From Picocystis sp. L7 (taxonomy: Eukaryota; Chlorophyta; Picocystophyceae; Picocystales; Picocystaceae), in contig QXJR01000005.1 of NCBI GenBank assembly GCA_020975725.1, forward strand, positions 124,001 through 188,000: DNA of 64,000 nucleotides. The letters run 5' to 3'. Shown one piece after another: positions 48,101 to 59,128 of this stretch. Below the pieces are notes generated by a model. That model saw only the letters and a program-made list of their open reading frames with translations. It was not told where the DNA came from and ran no database searches. How positions within the stretch are numbered: position 1 is the first letter of the stretch; each line of letters starts with the position of its first letter. The translations under genes were made by a program, and so were the position numbers.

Positions 48101-51100
48101 ATGGCGTCCAACCAAACCCTAGAATCCGTGGATCGGGATGGAATCCCCGAGCTAAGCAACACGAATTGGCCGGAATGGTCCTACAAGATGAAAAATAGTC
48201 TCATCTTGATGGACCTTTGGGACTATGTGGATCAAGAACCCCGACTTTCAACAACCAATGCCGAGCATTACACATCCGACGACCTTGAGAAGGTAAGAAT
48301 CGCCGCAAAGGCGCAAGCTCGTATCCTCATGAGAGTGCCGCATTGTTTCAAAGGGATCCTTGAAGGGTGCACAACGACGAAGAGCATATGGGAAAAGCTC
48401 CAATCCCTTTACAAGCAACAATCGCTCTCTCGGACTTCTCACCTCCTCAAGACACTCCACAACATACGGATGGAAGACAAGGAGCAATCGGATGACTTCA
48501 TCAAGCGAGTCACAAGTCTTGCAAGCGAGCTCCGAGACAATGGTTACGACATTGGTGAAATGGCCATATGCACGGCCATACTCAGCGGCTTGCCATGTCA
48601 ATACTCCATGATCAAACATGTGGTTGAAAATTACCATCAAGAACTCAGCATCAAGAATGTCCGCAATGCAATGTTGCGATTCGAGTCCATGGAGTTTAGT
48701 GGAAAGGCAATGATAGCCTCCTCCACCAAAGGGAAGCCTAGAAAATCAAGACTATTTCGCACATATTGCAAATTTCATGGACACGTCCGTTTCGAGTGTC
48801 GCAAACTGAAGAAAAAGAACAGCCAAGGTGGAAAACATCGAACACCTAGACAGAATGAGGTGTTGGAAGCTCAACATGGGCCCAAACGTGAAGAAAGTCC
48901 CATTGGATTCTCTCTCACGGCCATCTGCACCACGCATCCAAGCATGCCAAGACAAAATGGTCTCACAGCCCATTCCTCTACACCATCAGGCATATCACTC
49001 TCTTCAAGTGGCAGCTTCAGCATGGAGAAAACCTGGATCATTGATTCTAGTGCCTCATTTCATATGACAGGTGACCCCGGCTTGATTGACCCAGCAACTC
49101 GTCAAACAGCCCATGTGGCAATCACATGTGCCAACGGGCAGCACTTAACAAGTAAATTTAAGGAAAACAGTGTGATTAGATCAAAAACAGGCACACCTGT
49201 GCGCCTCACAAATGTTTACTACATCCCTGGTTTTGCACACAACCTGTTTTCAGTACCTGCTGCCACAAAGGCAAGGGCCCAGGTCCTATTCACCCATGGG
49301 ACCTGCAGGGTGGAATGTGCAAAAGGGGTCATCGAGACTACCCCGAGTGCTGACCACGTCTATGCCCCGGTGACTACCGCTCAGCGATGGCATAAACGCC
49401 TTGGGCACGCAAGTGCACCCCGGCTGAAGCTTCTTGGATCGCCCCACAAGCTAGACGGGCCTGTGAGTCCTGTATCCAAGCGAAGCAGAGTGCTCAATCA
49501 TTTCGCCTCAGTAACTATACCTATGAGCCCTTGGATCTTGTCTATACAAACCTTGTCGGACCCATACCAGAAACTCCTGATGGAGAGACTTACTATTTGT
49601 CCTTGTATGACGAGGCTTCCAAAGCAAGTCTCGTGTTTCTCTTACCCAACAAGTCCAGTGCATCGGGTGCGCTCATGGAAGGAATCAACACATTTGAGAA
49701 AATCGCAAAAGCAAGCTACAGAGTGAAAGCCATACGATCAGATCTGGGATCAGAATTTCAGCCAAATGCATTGTAGAAGTTCCTCAAAGATCGAGGTATC
49801 ACGCATGAAACAACAACAGGATACACGCCTCAGCAAAACGCAGCTGAACGATTGCACAGAACGCTTCATGACAACGCCCGTGCAGGACTCCCTGACACTC
49901 TCAAAGGGAGAGGCTGTGCGTTGTGCCAACTTTGTGCGCAGTCGCACCCCAGTTTCCCTCGCCTTGGATGGCAAAACACCACTCGAAGTATTGACGGGCA
50001 CCTTGCCCAACTTGAACCAATTCCGCACCTTTGGGTGCGATGCCTGGGTCCTCATACCTCTTGAGAAGCGAAGCAGCAAATTCAGCGCAAGGTCAGTGAA
50101 AGGCACATTCACCGGCTATCACAACAGTTCCACTTACCGCGTCCTAGTGGATGACAAGATTGCTCTCAGCAGAAACGTGAGCCTTGTGGAAGACAAATTC
50201 AGCACTAAGTCATTGAATCAAAGCCAAACACCCGACAGCACACAGGTCGTCCCATACCTGCTCCGAGAACCTCCACAGTTCAGCCAATCATGTGCAGCAA
50301 GTATGGATGGATCGTGAGGGTCAAATCACGCATCACGACCACTCAACGAGTTGCAAACAACCATCCACTAGGATGGTGTAGCAACAGACAACTCGTAGTT
50401 GCTGCCTAAAGACGGCAGCAACATGCCCACAACTGCTTGTCCAAACAATGCTCCAGGTGTGTCCTCCACACCTCCTGAGCATTGTGAAAGTGCTGAGGAA
50501 GCCACTCTTGTGGCTAAAGAAGCTCCCTCATCACTTCCGGAATCTGACCACTTAGAAACTGGCCATCCGCAAGCAGTGGAACCCAAGTCCATCCATCTTG
50601 CAACTCCAGCGCATCCATACAATCTGCGTCCAAGAAAAGGCAGCGCCATGAGAGCGAAAGCAACGCCTCAGTGGGAGCTTGACGACAGCTTTTCCGGTTA
50701 TGCTCGCCCAAACGCCGAGCTCTAGCAGCACACCATCACCGCCGAGCTCACCTCTTTGGCCAAGAACGGCACTTGGCGCCTGGTCACTCTTCCTCCTCGT
50801 CGCACCCCCTTGACCACCACGTGGGTGTTCAAGGTGAAGACCGACGGCAACGGTTAGGTGGAGCGCTACAAAGCCCGCCTGTGCGTGCATGGCTTCGAGG
50901 AGCGTGCAGGAGTGGATTTCCACGAGGTGTTTGCCTCTACCTCGGACAAAGTGGCTCAAAGGGCCTTTCTCACCTATGCAACCATGGTTAACTACAAGGT
51001 TTAGTAGGTGGACACCAAGATTGCTTTCCTCAACGCAGAACTAGACAAAGAAATTTACCTCGAGATCCCTCACGGAGTGAGGGACGACCGACAACTTAAC

Positions 51101-51508
51101 CACGAACCTAACCTGGTACTTAAACTGGAGAAGTCCCTCTATGGATTGAAGCAGGCCCCCAGAATGTGGTATCAACACCTCACAAACACAAAGAAGAAGG
51201 AACTAGGATTCCAATGCAACTCTGTGGATGACACCATCCTCAAGTGCAAGCATCAGAAAACTGGCAAGGAGTGCCTCATCCTAGTGTATGTGGATGACCT
51301 GCTCGTTGTTGCTCAAGATCTTAATACCATCCTAGCAATGATAGATACCATCTAGAGGCACTATGATGCCATGGACCTTGTGTGGTGCGGCCCACTATGT
51401 TAATTCAAGAATGCGGGTAAAATGGGCTTCACGCAAGCTTGGGCAATAGGCCTACTTGGATGTTGAAAAGTTTTAGCTCTTGGGAATGAATGGACCTGTT
51501 GAAGCTTG
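48101..51508 (+). mobile_element. Ty1/copia element, old and broken
   Basis: The parts run in copia order: a gag region starting at 48101 (with NWPEWSYKMKNSLILMDLWD, as in copia gag of the UBN2 type), a CCHC-like knuckle near 48760-48800, a protease block (WIIDSSASFHMTG, near 49030), a pre-integrase block (RWHKRLGHAS, near 49387), integrase pieces (49.5-50.3 kb), and reverse transcriptase with LYGLKQAPRMWYQHL and YVDDLLVV (51.1-51.3 kb). It is broken by roughly half a dozen or more changes and is further interrupted by the gypsy element at 51509. No matching LTR pair was found. It must be older than that gypsy element. Confidence 0.88.
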
Positions 51509-52090
51509 TGTAGCCTAGCAGGGACCCTACGAGACCCTGCGTGAAGACCCCGAGACTTTGGGGAGTAAAAGGGCAGTCATTGCCTTACTGCTCCCTACTA
51601 CCGTTATACCATAGATCCGGGTCTGGATTGAATGTGGGTCAACAGAGCCCGGGAATAGATGCAGAACGCCCCGGGTCAATGGACATGTTTCAGTAAGGGA
51701 TGAAGGGAACCCTTGACCGGTAGAGTTGAGTCGAAAGGATTCCCTTTCCCCGTGTACTTCTAGAAGGTAGGGCTGGGGAGGCTGGACGGTGTCGATGACT
51801 CGGACAGCTGGCGGACGCCCCACGGCTGGCTGCACGGACGGTCAGATTTGACCGTCAGCAGCACGTGGACCCTCCTTGTGCCCCACTTGCCCTCATCTCA
51901 ACCGCCACTGAGTGGTTTTGAGAGACGGACCTCCAGTCCCTCTCTTTGCCTTGCAATTCACTTTTCTACTTGTCCTCCGAGACGACCTCCTCGCCTCATC
52001 AGCCTCTTCCAGGACCTCAACGACTGCTGAGAGCCGCAACTCGCTCGTTGCACAAGTGTCCCCTGTCTGCGACCCTACTTGGACGCTACA
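51509..52090 (+). repeat. 5' LTR of gypsy family A
   Basis: 582 bp, TGTAGCC...GCTACA, the same as 1171-1752 and 58415-58996. No standard tRNA primer-binding site (one starting TGG) is recognised directly after it. Confidence 0.95.
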
Positions 52091-52111
52091 TTGTCGAAGC
52101 CTCGCTTGGCG

Positions 52112-53386
52112 ATGAGCGACTCGGAGGAAGAATTCCTCTCCGGAACCGCCACACGAATGCAACGGTTGAGAGGTGAATTGGAACGTGAGCAACAAGCTCG
52201 ATCCGTCCTTGCTCAGCAAGTGGAGGAGTTGGAAAGTCAACTACGTCGTTTGCGTAACGACACCCCCGCTCAAGACCCGCAAGTGCAAGAAGAAGAACCG
52301 CTTGGGGAAGAGGATCTCCCTCGCGAGGACAATGGACCTACTCCACCATCAGTTGAACCCAATGAGAAGGCAGCTGGGAATGCTTCCCACCTGGCTATGC
52401 AACCATTGAGCCAACAAGGACTTCATTCACTCACCAAGATGTACCAAGCTATGGAAGGCTCCCACCGGTTGCAAGGAGTGGCATTGTCCAAGCCAAAAAG
52501 CTTCTCTGGAACGGAAGTGATAGATGACCCATATGCACTCACCCACTGGTATAGGGAGGTTGCTTGTTGGGTCGAAGGTTACGCGAGCGATCCAACTCAG
52601 CAGGTAGTACTAGCTCTCCAGACCTTGACAGGCACAGCCCGCATCATGGTCGATAATATTATCATGGCTGATCGGGAGCGCGTTCCAAACTTACCGTCTC
52701 TCTTCAGTCTACTCAAGGAGACCTTTCAAAGAAGAGACCCAGGGCCTGATGCTTGGAAAGAATTTCAGCGGGCTCGTTTACGTCAAAACAAGGAGAATGT
52801 GATCACTTACTTGAACCGCCTCCTTCTTCTGAGTTTTGTGATTAATATGAGCGATGACCCCACCTGTCCAAGGGTTGATGAGGATGACATCGCCACCAGG
52901 TTACGCATCGGCCTGCCATATGACAGTGGCAATAAGGTGGAGCAACACATGCAACTGATGGTTGATTTGGAACGCAAGCCAGATGTGTCCCCATGGGGCA
53001 TAGCAGCCATCGCATTGAAAGTGGAAGCCCAGGACAGAGAGAAAGCTCGGCGTGTTTCACGCACGGTCAGGCCGCTCAATCAAAATGGTCATGGAGCCAA
53101 ATCTGTGGCCACTGTCCATGCCTTACCTCAGAAGGAAGGGAGCTACCGCCCCAACGTACGATCGATCGAAGGACGGGCCGCCAAGCGATTCAGAGATTTA
53201 TCGGAGGAACTTCAAAAAAGGATAGTGGCTGCGCAGACACAGATGAAAAGTCTGCCTTTGGGAGCCAGTCTTTCTCAAGACCAACTTCAACTCTGTCAGA
53301 GTAATTCCTTGTGCATCAAGTGTAGACGCTACGGGCATGACGCAAAACATTGCCGTCACACCCAGCCAATGATGCCAAAAAACTGA
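52112..53386 (+). CDS. gypsy family A gag (capsid/nucleocapsid)
   Basis: The gag frame encodes the structural protein that packages the element RNA. I take the start at the methionine at 52112 (MSDSEEEF), because the earlier in-frame methionine lies inside the LTR. An early coiled-coil-like stretch (about residues 10-45, rich in Glu, Gln and Leu) is followed by an acidic linker, a retrotransposon gag domain (LTHWYREVACWVEGYA and following, about 145-300), and one zinc knuckle near the end, CIKCRRYGHDAKHC (CX2CX4HX4C). The frame ends right after a -1 slippery heptamer and overlaps pol by 37 bp. Confidence 0.9.
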   Translation: MSDSEEEFLSGTATRMQRLRGELEREQQARSVLAQQVEELESQLRRLRNDTPAQDPQVQEEEPLGEEDLPREDNGPTPPSVEPNEKAAGNASHLAMQPLSQQGLHSLTKMYQAMEGSHRLQGVALSKPKSFSGTEVIDDPYALTHWYREVACWVEGYASDPTQQVVLALQTLTGTARIMVDNIIMADRERVPNLPSLFSLLKETFQRRDPGPDAWKEFQRARLRQNKENVITYLNRLLLLSFVINMSDDPTCPRVDEDDIATRLRIGLPYDSGNKVEQHMQLMVDLERKPDVSPWGIAAIALKVEAQDREKARRVSRTVRPLNQNGHGAKSVATVHALPQKEGSYRPNVRSIEGRAAKRFRDLSEELQKRIVAAQTQMKSLPLGASLSQDQLQLCQSNSLCIKCRRYGHDAKHCRHTQPMMPKN

Positions 53387-56300
53387 ACAGGCTCCTCCCG
53401 ACGGAAGAGGCCGTCGGGATGGAGCCAAGAGAGGTGCCACCCGCAAGCGCGAGGTCTGATCCGTTGACTCTCAACAACTTATACCCAGATCAGGTGGTAA
53501 CCTTACGAGCGTCGCCAAACCCTCGCCCCCGTTGTGAGTTCCTCACAGCCAGCAGTACTATTGGACCTACAGGTCCTACTGACCTGTCCACACAGGCGTA
53601 CGTGGACACGCTTGCCAGCAACTCCTTCTTAAGCATTCATTACTTTGAAAAACTGAAGAAGCATGACCCAACACAGCAGAATTGGAGGCCTACTGGCCAA
53701 TACTTTGATTTCAGCCTAGCAGTAGGGACAGAAGTGCACCAGGCCCAAGTTATTCAAGCACAGATTACAATCGATACCTTTCAGGTGAGTCATTATTTTG
53801 GTGTGGCCCCCATTGAGACCTTTGAATGCATACTAGGTGTCGACTTCTGCCACCTCTTCTTGCTGCACATAAACTGGCAGCATCAGTACATGGAACTTAA
53901 ACATCCTGATGGGACAGTTCATAAAGTACAGGGCGACACAGCATTTTTAAAAGCCCGTAAACTTGACCTTATAGTGCCCCCCTCTGAAATCAAAGAGGCC
54001 ATGCAAACAGAAGGATGTTTATTACTAATGGTGCAACCTCTTGATGTCACCTGTGAGCTAACATCTGAAGAACTAGAAACTTCGACCTTCCGCAGTAAGC
54101 TCAGTGATGCCTGCACGCTGTCACCCAACGAACAAGAGAGACTGCAGAAGCTGCTCAGCAAGTACGCGCTCTGCTTTGAAAAGCGTACCACCTTACCTTG
54201 CGAACGCGTACCCGGTGAGTCATTCAAGATTCAGCTGGAACCTAGTACTCAGCCGGTGCATCGCAACTATTATCGGTTGTCCCCACAACAGCAGGATGCT
54301 CTACGCGAACTGCTGACCGAATACGTGGACGCTGAGAAAATGGATGTCTGTGCGGGATCGAGTTGGGGGGCACCTGTCCTCCTCATCCCAAAGAAGGATG
54401 GGGGGTGGAGGGTCGTGTTCGACTATCGAATGCTAAATGCAGCCACAATTAAGGACCGCTACCCGTTGCCGCGAATAGATGACCACCTGCAGAACTTGAG
54501 AGGGTCAAGTATCTTCTCATCAGTAGACGCCCTAGACGGCTTTCACCAGCTTCCCATGAATGGAGAAGATGTTGACAAGACAGCAATTGTTACTCCTTTC
54601 GGCAGCTATGTATGGAGGGTTATGCCAATGGGTCTGGCCAATGCCCCTGCAATGTTCCAGAGAATGATGAATCGAATTTTTGGGGCATTGCCCTTTTTAA
54701 AGGTCTATATGGATGACATATTGATACACTCTGTAGATCAAGAGAAACACTTTGAACATTTGGAAGACTTCCTCGAGGTATGCCAGCGTAACGACATACG
54801 ACTGAAAGAGTCAAAATGTCACTTCTTCCACCGAACGCTGGAATGGGTAGGTTTTCGCATACATGCTGGCCAGCTCAGTTGTGCAGACCATTTGGTGGAG
54901 CGCATACAAAAGTTCCCTAAACCTGTCACACACAAACAAAACTTAGCATTCCTGGGACTTTGTCAATTCTACATGCGTTTTGTACGCAATTATGCAGAGA
55001 TTGCTTCACCTCTTACAGAGCTCACTCGCAAACAGTACCGCCACGACTTCTGTCGTTTCTGGAAGGCTCAACATGACCAGGCCTTTGAACACCTTGTGCG
55101 TATGCTCACTACTGGACCTATTTTACAGTTATTTGATGAAGACCGGCCTATACGCGTTGAGACTGACGCTTCGGATTTGGGTATGGGGGCTGTACTACTA
55201 CAAGAAACCTCCCCCAACACCTGGGAACCAGTTGAGTATTACTCTAAAAAGTTCAATTCAGCACAAAGAAACTATCATCCAGCAGAGAAGGAGACTTGTG
55301 CTATCGTCTACGCTCTGCAGCATTGGCGGCACCTTCTCTTTGGACAGAGATTCACTGTCCTTACAGACAACAAAGCCAGCATGTACTTGCAAAGCAAGTC
55401 CGCAGAACAACTCAGTCCCCGGGATCAGCGCTGGACGGCGAAGTTGGCATACTTTGCACCTTTCGCTGTCGAGTACCGCCCAGGATCTCAAAATATTACT
55501 GCAGATTACTTATCGCGCAACCCCCCTAGCACAGGTCCTCCCATCATCCGGATTTTAGACTTATGTGCAGGTATGGGCACAGTCCTTCGAGCTCTGTGGC
55601 ATCTCATACCAACTGGCTATCCAATACAAGTTGATTACATAGCAGTCGAAATAGAAGAGCATGCCCGAAAGGTAATACAGAGGGTGTTTGCTGAGGTGAA
55701 CCTCGATCGACCTGGACTCTTTCACCGCACAGATATTTTCCGTTATGGCAATGATGTACGAGTATTGGCGCATCGAAGAAAGCTACCACCTGTCCACCTG
55801 CTTATCGCGGGGGTACCATGCCAGCCGTTCTCCAAAGCCAATACCTCGCCAGACTACCCCAGTTATGGGCTGCGGGATGAAAGAGAACTTTTTACAACGG
55901 TACATACCCTTTACAACCGACTTGGTCGACCAGATTATATCATCGAATGTACTCCTTTTGCAGGCCACCTTTACAAAGATTTTCAGCAGGTTGCGGAAAT
56001 GTTTGGAGAGCCCGCCTTACACGACATGTCCCAGTACTGCCCCCAGAAAAGGAGCAGGTACTGCTGGACTTCGCTTCCGTCCAATTCACGTATATGGCAT
56101 GTACCCGGTCTGCCCCTTACCTGGTAAGATTGTTTGACCGATGGAGCTACGGTTCCTACTGGCGCAATGAACCAGCCCGTTCTTAAATGCCCCACTTTGA
56201 TGGCCACGAGTAACTCGCATAGTGACCGCAATCGGACAACATGGGTACGTAACTCAGATGGAACTGAAAGAGCGCTGACAGTTGCAGAAAAAGAGCGCTT

Positions 56301-58383
56301 GGTTGGGATGGAAATTGGAGACACAGCTGCCGAGAATGTCTCAACAAGCAGGCGACATCGGTTGTGCGGCAATGCATTCCCCGTAGCGTGGATAGCCAAC
56401 CTTCTGGACCTTTACTTTAAAACACCCACAGGGACGCTTCGACCGCTAGCTAGCCGCAGTCTCACCGAGGCTGTGTGTGTTCAAGGCAAACAGTCCAGAA
56501 TCCTGTCCGCGTTGGCCGATCCGGGCAGTCCCTCTTTTGTGCAGCGCCTACGGTCCGCCGCTCTATCTGACCCTCAGTATGAGGCATGGCTGCAAAAGCC
56601 GCCCCCACATTTGCGTGCCACCAATGGACTGCTTTTTGAAGTCAGCCCTCCAAATCAGATCGATGTCTTCGACGGCCCTGCTGTGGTACTGGTTCCCGCA
56701 GATGACGCCTTACGTCAGGACTTATTACACCTAGTACATGACCAGGCGCACTTCGGTGCAGAGCGTACCTTCGCAAACGCCAAGCGCCACTTCACTTGGA
56801 AAGGAATGAAACAGCATATAAATCACTTTGTCGCGCGCTGTCCAACTTGTCAGATGCAAAAACCAGGAACAACATCTAGGCACCAGCCCCTCTTTGCCGA
56901 GACTAAGTTTTATCCCTATCCATTTCACACAGTGGTAATGGATGTGGTCGAAGGATTGCCCCTTACAGCCAAGGGGCATAATGGGGTGCTTACTGTTGTC
57001 GATCGTTTTACGAAGTATGCGATCTACATTGCTATACACACTTCCTGGAGTTCTTTCCGACAAGCGCAATGCTTGCTAGATGCGCTCGTGTACCGCTTCC
57101 ATACGCCGCAGCGCATTCACACTGACAATGGGCCAGCGTATCGCGACCTTTTCCAAGCATTCTGCGCTGCAATGGGAGTTCAGCATTCCACTGGAACACC
57201 GTATCATTCACAATCCCAAGGAGGTGCAGAGCGACAGCATCGCACTCTTTTGCAGCAGCTGCGCTTAACGTGCGATGACCGTTTAAACTGGGATGACTAT
57301 TTACAGGCAGCTGCCCATGCTTATAATGACAGCGTACATGCTGTTACAAAAGTTGCGCCGTTTGTCGCTTTGTTCGGATGCCCTTCAAGGTTGCCCTGGC
57401 ACTTGCAGTTCCTAACCTTACAGGACAATACAGAGAGTCTCACAGATATGATATCCACAGTAGACCAACGGGTTACTGTCCTACTAGACAAACAGCGACA
57501 ATTGTACAGAACCATGCTGGAGCATTTGCATAAACAAGCTGAGAAATTCCAGGCTCTGCGTTCACAATTACCGACTCGCTCTTTCAAGGTTGGTGATCAA
57601 GTGAAAGTCCAGTATGGCCTGAAGGGGCCAACTGATAAACACAAACTGGACCCATACTACGTCGGTCCATTCACCGTTACTGAAGACTTGGGAAAAGGGG
57701 CTTACAGGCTACAACTGCCCCCTGATTCGCCCTATTCTGACCGCTTCAATGCTGACCGTTTGGCACCGTGGTTTGATTCAGATTTAACGCTCTTCCCTTC
57801 ACAAGAACCTACTGGTGCATCCACCTCCCTTCCCGTGGATGCCAACGTGGAACCCGCCGCAATCATACAGCGCTATCTATTGAGAGACTATCAACTCTTC
57901 CCCCAACAGCCTGTTCGTTATTGGGTCAAGACAACTTCAACTACAGAACCCTACATGTGGGTCAATGAAACTAGTGAACTACTAGATGAGTTTTTGGTGC
58001 TGGAGGAAAACAATGGCTGCATTCCCGAACAGGGCATTACTGCCTCTAACCTTGAGAAAGTGGAACAGCATAAACACCAAGTATATTTACAGTATCCAGC
58101 ACCTATATTACTGAACACCTGGACTTCTTCAAAGCTACCATTCCAGACCCGACGAAGACCGACTTACAAGTCACCCCATAACCTGCAACAGGCAGTGGTG
58201 CAACAGTTGTTTCATGCCTCCGATGGCACACAAGCATACTTTCAAGGCATGGTGATTGGCACATCGGGTGAAAACTATTGCGTGCGCTGGACTGATGGGA
58301 TCGAGCAAAGTTATACAGCTGCTGAGATACGTGCGATGCTATATGACCCCATCAGTTATGTGTATGACTTTCTTCACGTCTGA
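53350..58383 (+). CDS. gypsy family A pol region: protease, RT, RNase H, methyltransferase, integrase
   Basis: Domains in order: an aspartic protease (AYVDTLASNSFLSI near 53600; ECILGVDF near 53830); reverse transcriptase (GGWRVVFDYRMLNAATIKDR near 54400; YMDD near 54707); RNase H (VETDASDLGMGAVLL near 55155; LTDNKA near 55360); C5-cytosine methyltransferase (55546-56420); and integrase with an HHCC finger ending CPTCQMQK (56740-56864), the DDE core (VMDVVEG near 56935, HTDNGPAY near 57118, GGAERQHR near 57224) and a C-terminal chromo/tudor-like module (about 58240-58345). It is expressed by -1 frameshifting from gag. The region is near-whole, with about one break at most. Confidence 0.9.
53377..53383 (+). 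promoter_or_regulatory. -1 programmed frameshift heptamer between gag and pol
   Basis: The sequence AAAAAAC sits in the gag frame as A-AAA-AAC, the classical X-XXY-YYZ form, and the gag stop TGA follows it directly. The pol frame is the -1 frame and is open across this point. Gypsy elements and retroviruses are known to use such sites to make a Gag-Pol fusion. I did not work out a downstream pseudoknot. Confidence 0.85.
55546..56420 (+). other. C5-cytosine DNA methyltransferase domain within gypsy family A pol
   Basis: The ordered C5-methyltransferase motifs are visible. They are motif I for the methyl donor (ILDLCAGMGTVLRAL), motif IV with the catalytic Pro-Cys (LLIAGVPCQPFS), motif VI (IIECTPFAG), motif VIII (QKRSRYCWTSLP), and motif X (CGNAFPVAWIANLL). 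The block TLMATSNSHSDRNRTTWV resembles the RTITTRSNSI region of DNMT3-type enzymes, so a DNMT3-like origin is possible. It lies between RNase H and integrase. Family knowledge: cytosine methyltransferases captured by retrotransposons have been reported in some algae and dinoflagellates. The function here is inferred and could be methylation of the element's own DNA or of its target. Confidence 0.88.
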
Positions 58384-58400
58384 TGTGTCAGTGACCTGAC

Positions 58401-58414
58401 AGGAGCCAGGAGAA
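58401..58414 (+). other. polypurine tract of gypsy family A
   Basis: AGGAGCCAGGAGAA lies immediately before the 3' LTR. It is the usual place for plus-strand priming. Confidence 0.65.
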
Positions 58415-58996
58415 TGTAGCCTAGCAGGGACCCTACGAGACCCTGCGTGAAGACCCCGAGACTTTGGGGAGTAAAAGGGCAGTCATTGCCTTACTGCTCC
58501 CTACTACCGTTATACCATAGATCCGGGTCTGGATTGAATGTGGGTCAACAGAGCCCGGGAATAGATGCAGAACGCCCCGGGTCAATGGACATGTTTCAGT
58601 AAGGGATGAAGGGAACCCTTGACCGGTAGAGTTGAGTCGAAAGGATTCCCTTTCCCCGTGTACTTCTAGAAGGTAGGGCTGGGGAGGCTGGACGGTGTCG
58701 ATGACTCGGACAGCTGGCGGACGCCCCACGGCTGGCTGCACGGACGGTCAGATTTGACCGTCAGCAGCACGTGGACCCTCCTTGTGCCCCACTTGCCCTC
58801 ATCTCAACCGCCACTGAGTGGTTTTGAGAGACGGACCTCCAGTCCCTCTCTTTGCCTTGCAATTCACTTTTCTACTTGTCCTCCGAGACGACCTCCTCGC
58901 CTCATCAGCCTCTTCCAGGACCTCAACGACTGCTGAGAGCCGCAACTCGCTCGTTGCACAAGTGTCCCCTGTCTGCGACCCTACTTGGACGCTACA
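58415..58996 (+). repeat. 3' LTR of gypsy family A
   Basis: 582 bp, reads the same as the 5' LTR. It is followed by CTTG, the right half of the target duplication. Confidence 0.95.
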
Positions 58997-59000
58997 CTTG

Positions 59001-59128
59001 CTTGGAAGAGTGTGAATGCTTGAGTGCTATGGTGATCCGGACTTGGAACTAGCGAAGGCAACGGAGTGATGCGCGGCTAGTCAAGTCATAGTAGAACTCA
59101 TCTATTACAACACAGCGTGTGCCATATG
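59001..59128. other. short flank between the two gypsy elements
   Basis: After the target duplication the sequence should continue the interrupted copia element, but I cannot recognise copia RNase H in it. No gene is seen. Confidence 0.4.

Larger units (their letters stand above)
51509..58996 (+). mobile_element. Ty3/gypsy element family A, near-whole, carrying a DNA methyltransferase domain
   Basis: A 7,488-bp element with 582-bp LTRs at both ends, TG...CA ends, and a 4-bp target duplication CTTG (51505-51508 and 58997-59000). Its parts in order are LTR, gag, protease, reverse transcriptase, RNase H, C5-cytosine methyltransferase, integrase, a C-terminal chromo/tudor-like module, a purine-rich tract and LTR. 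The two LTRs read as identical, so insertion is very recent. It looks close to whole, with at most about one break in pol. It is inserted into the old copia element, in the same orientation. Confidence 0.95.

Noticed and set aside
49531-50725. Short open frames of the copia region as separate host genes
   Set aside because: They read as pieces of copia integrase and the following linker in the expected order.
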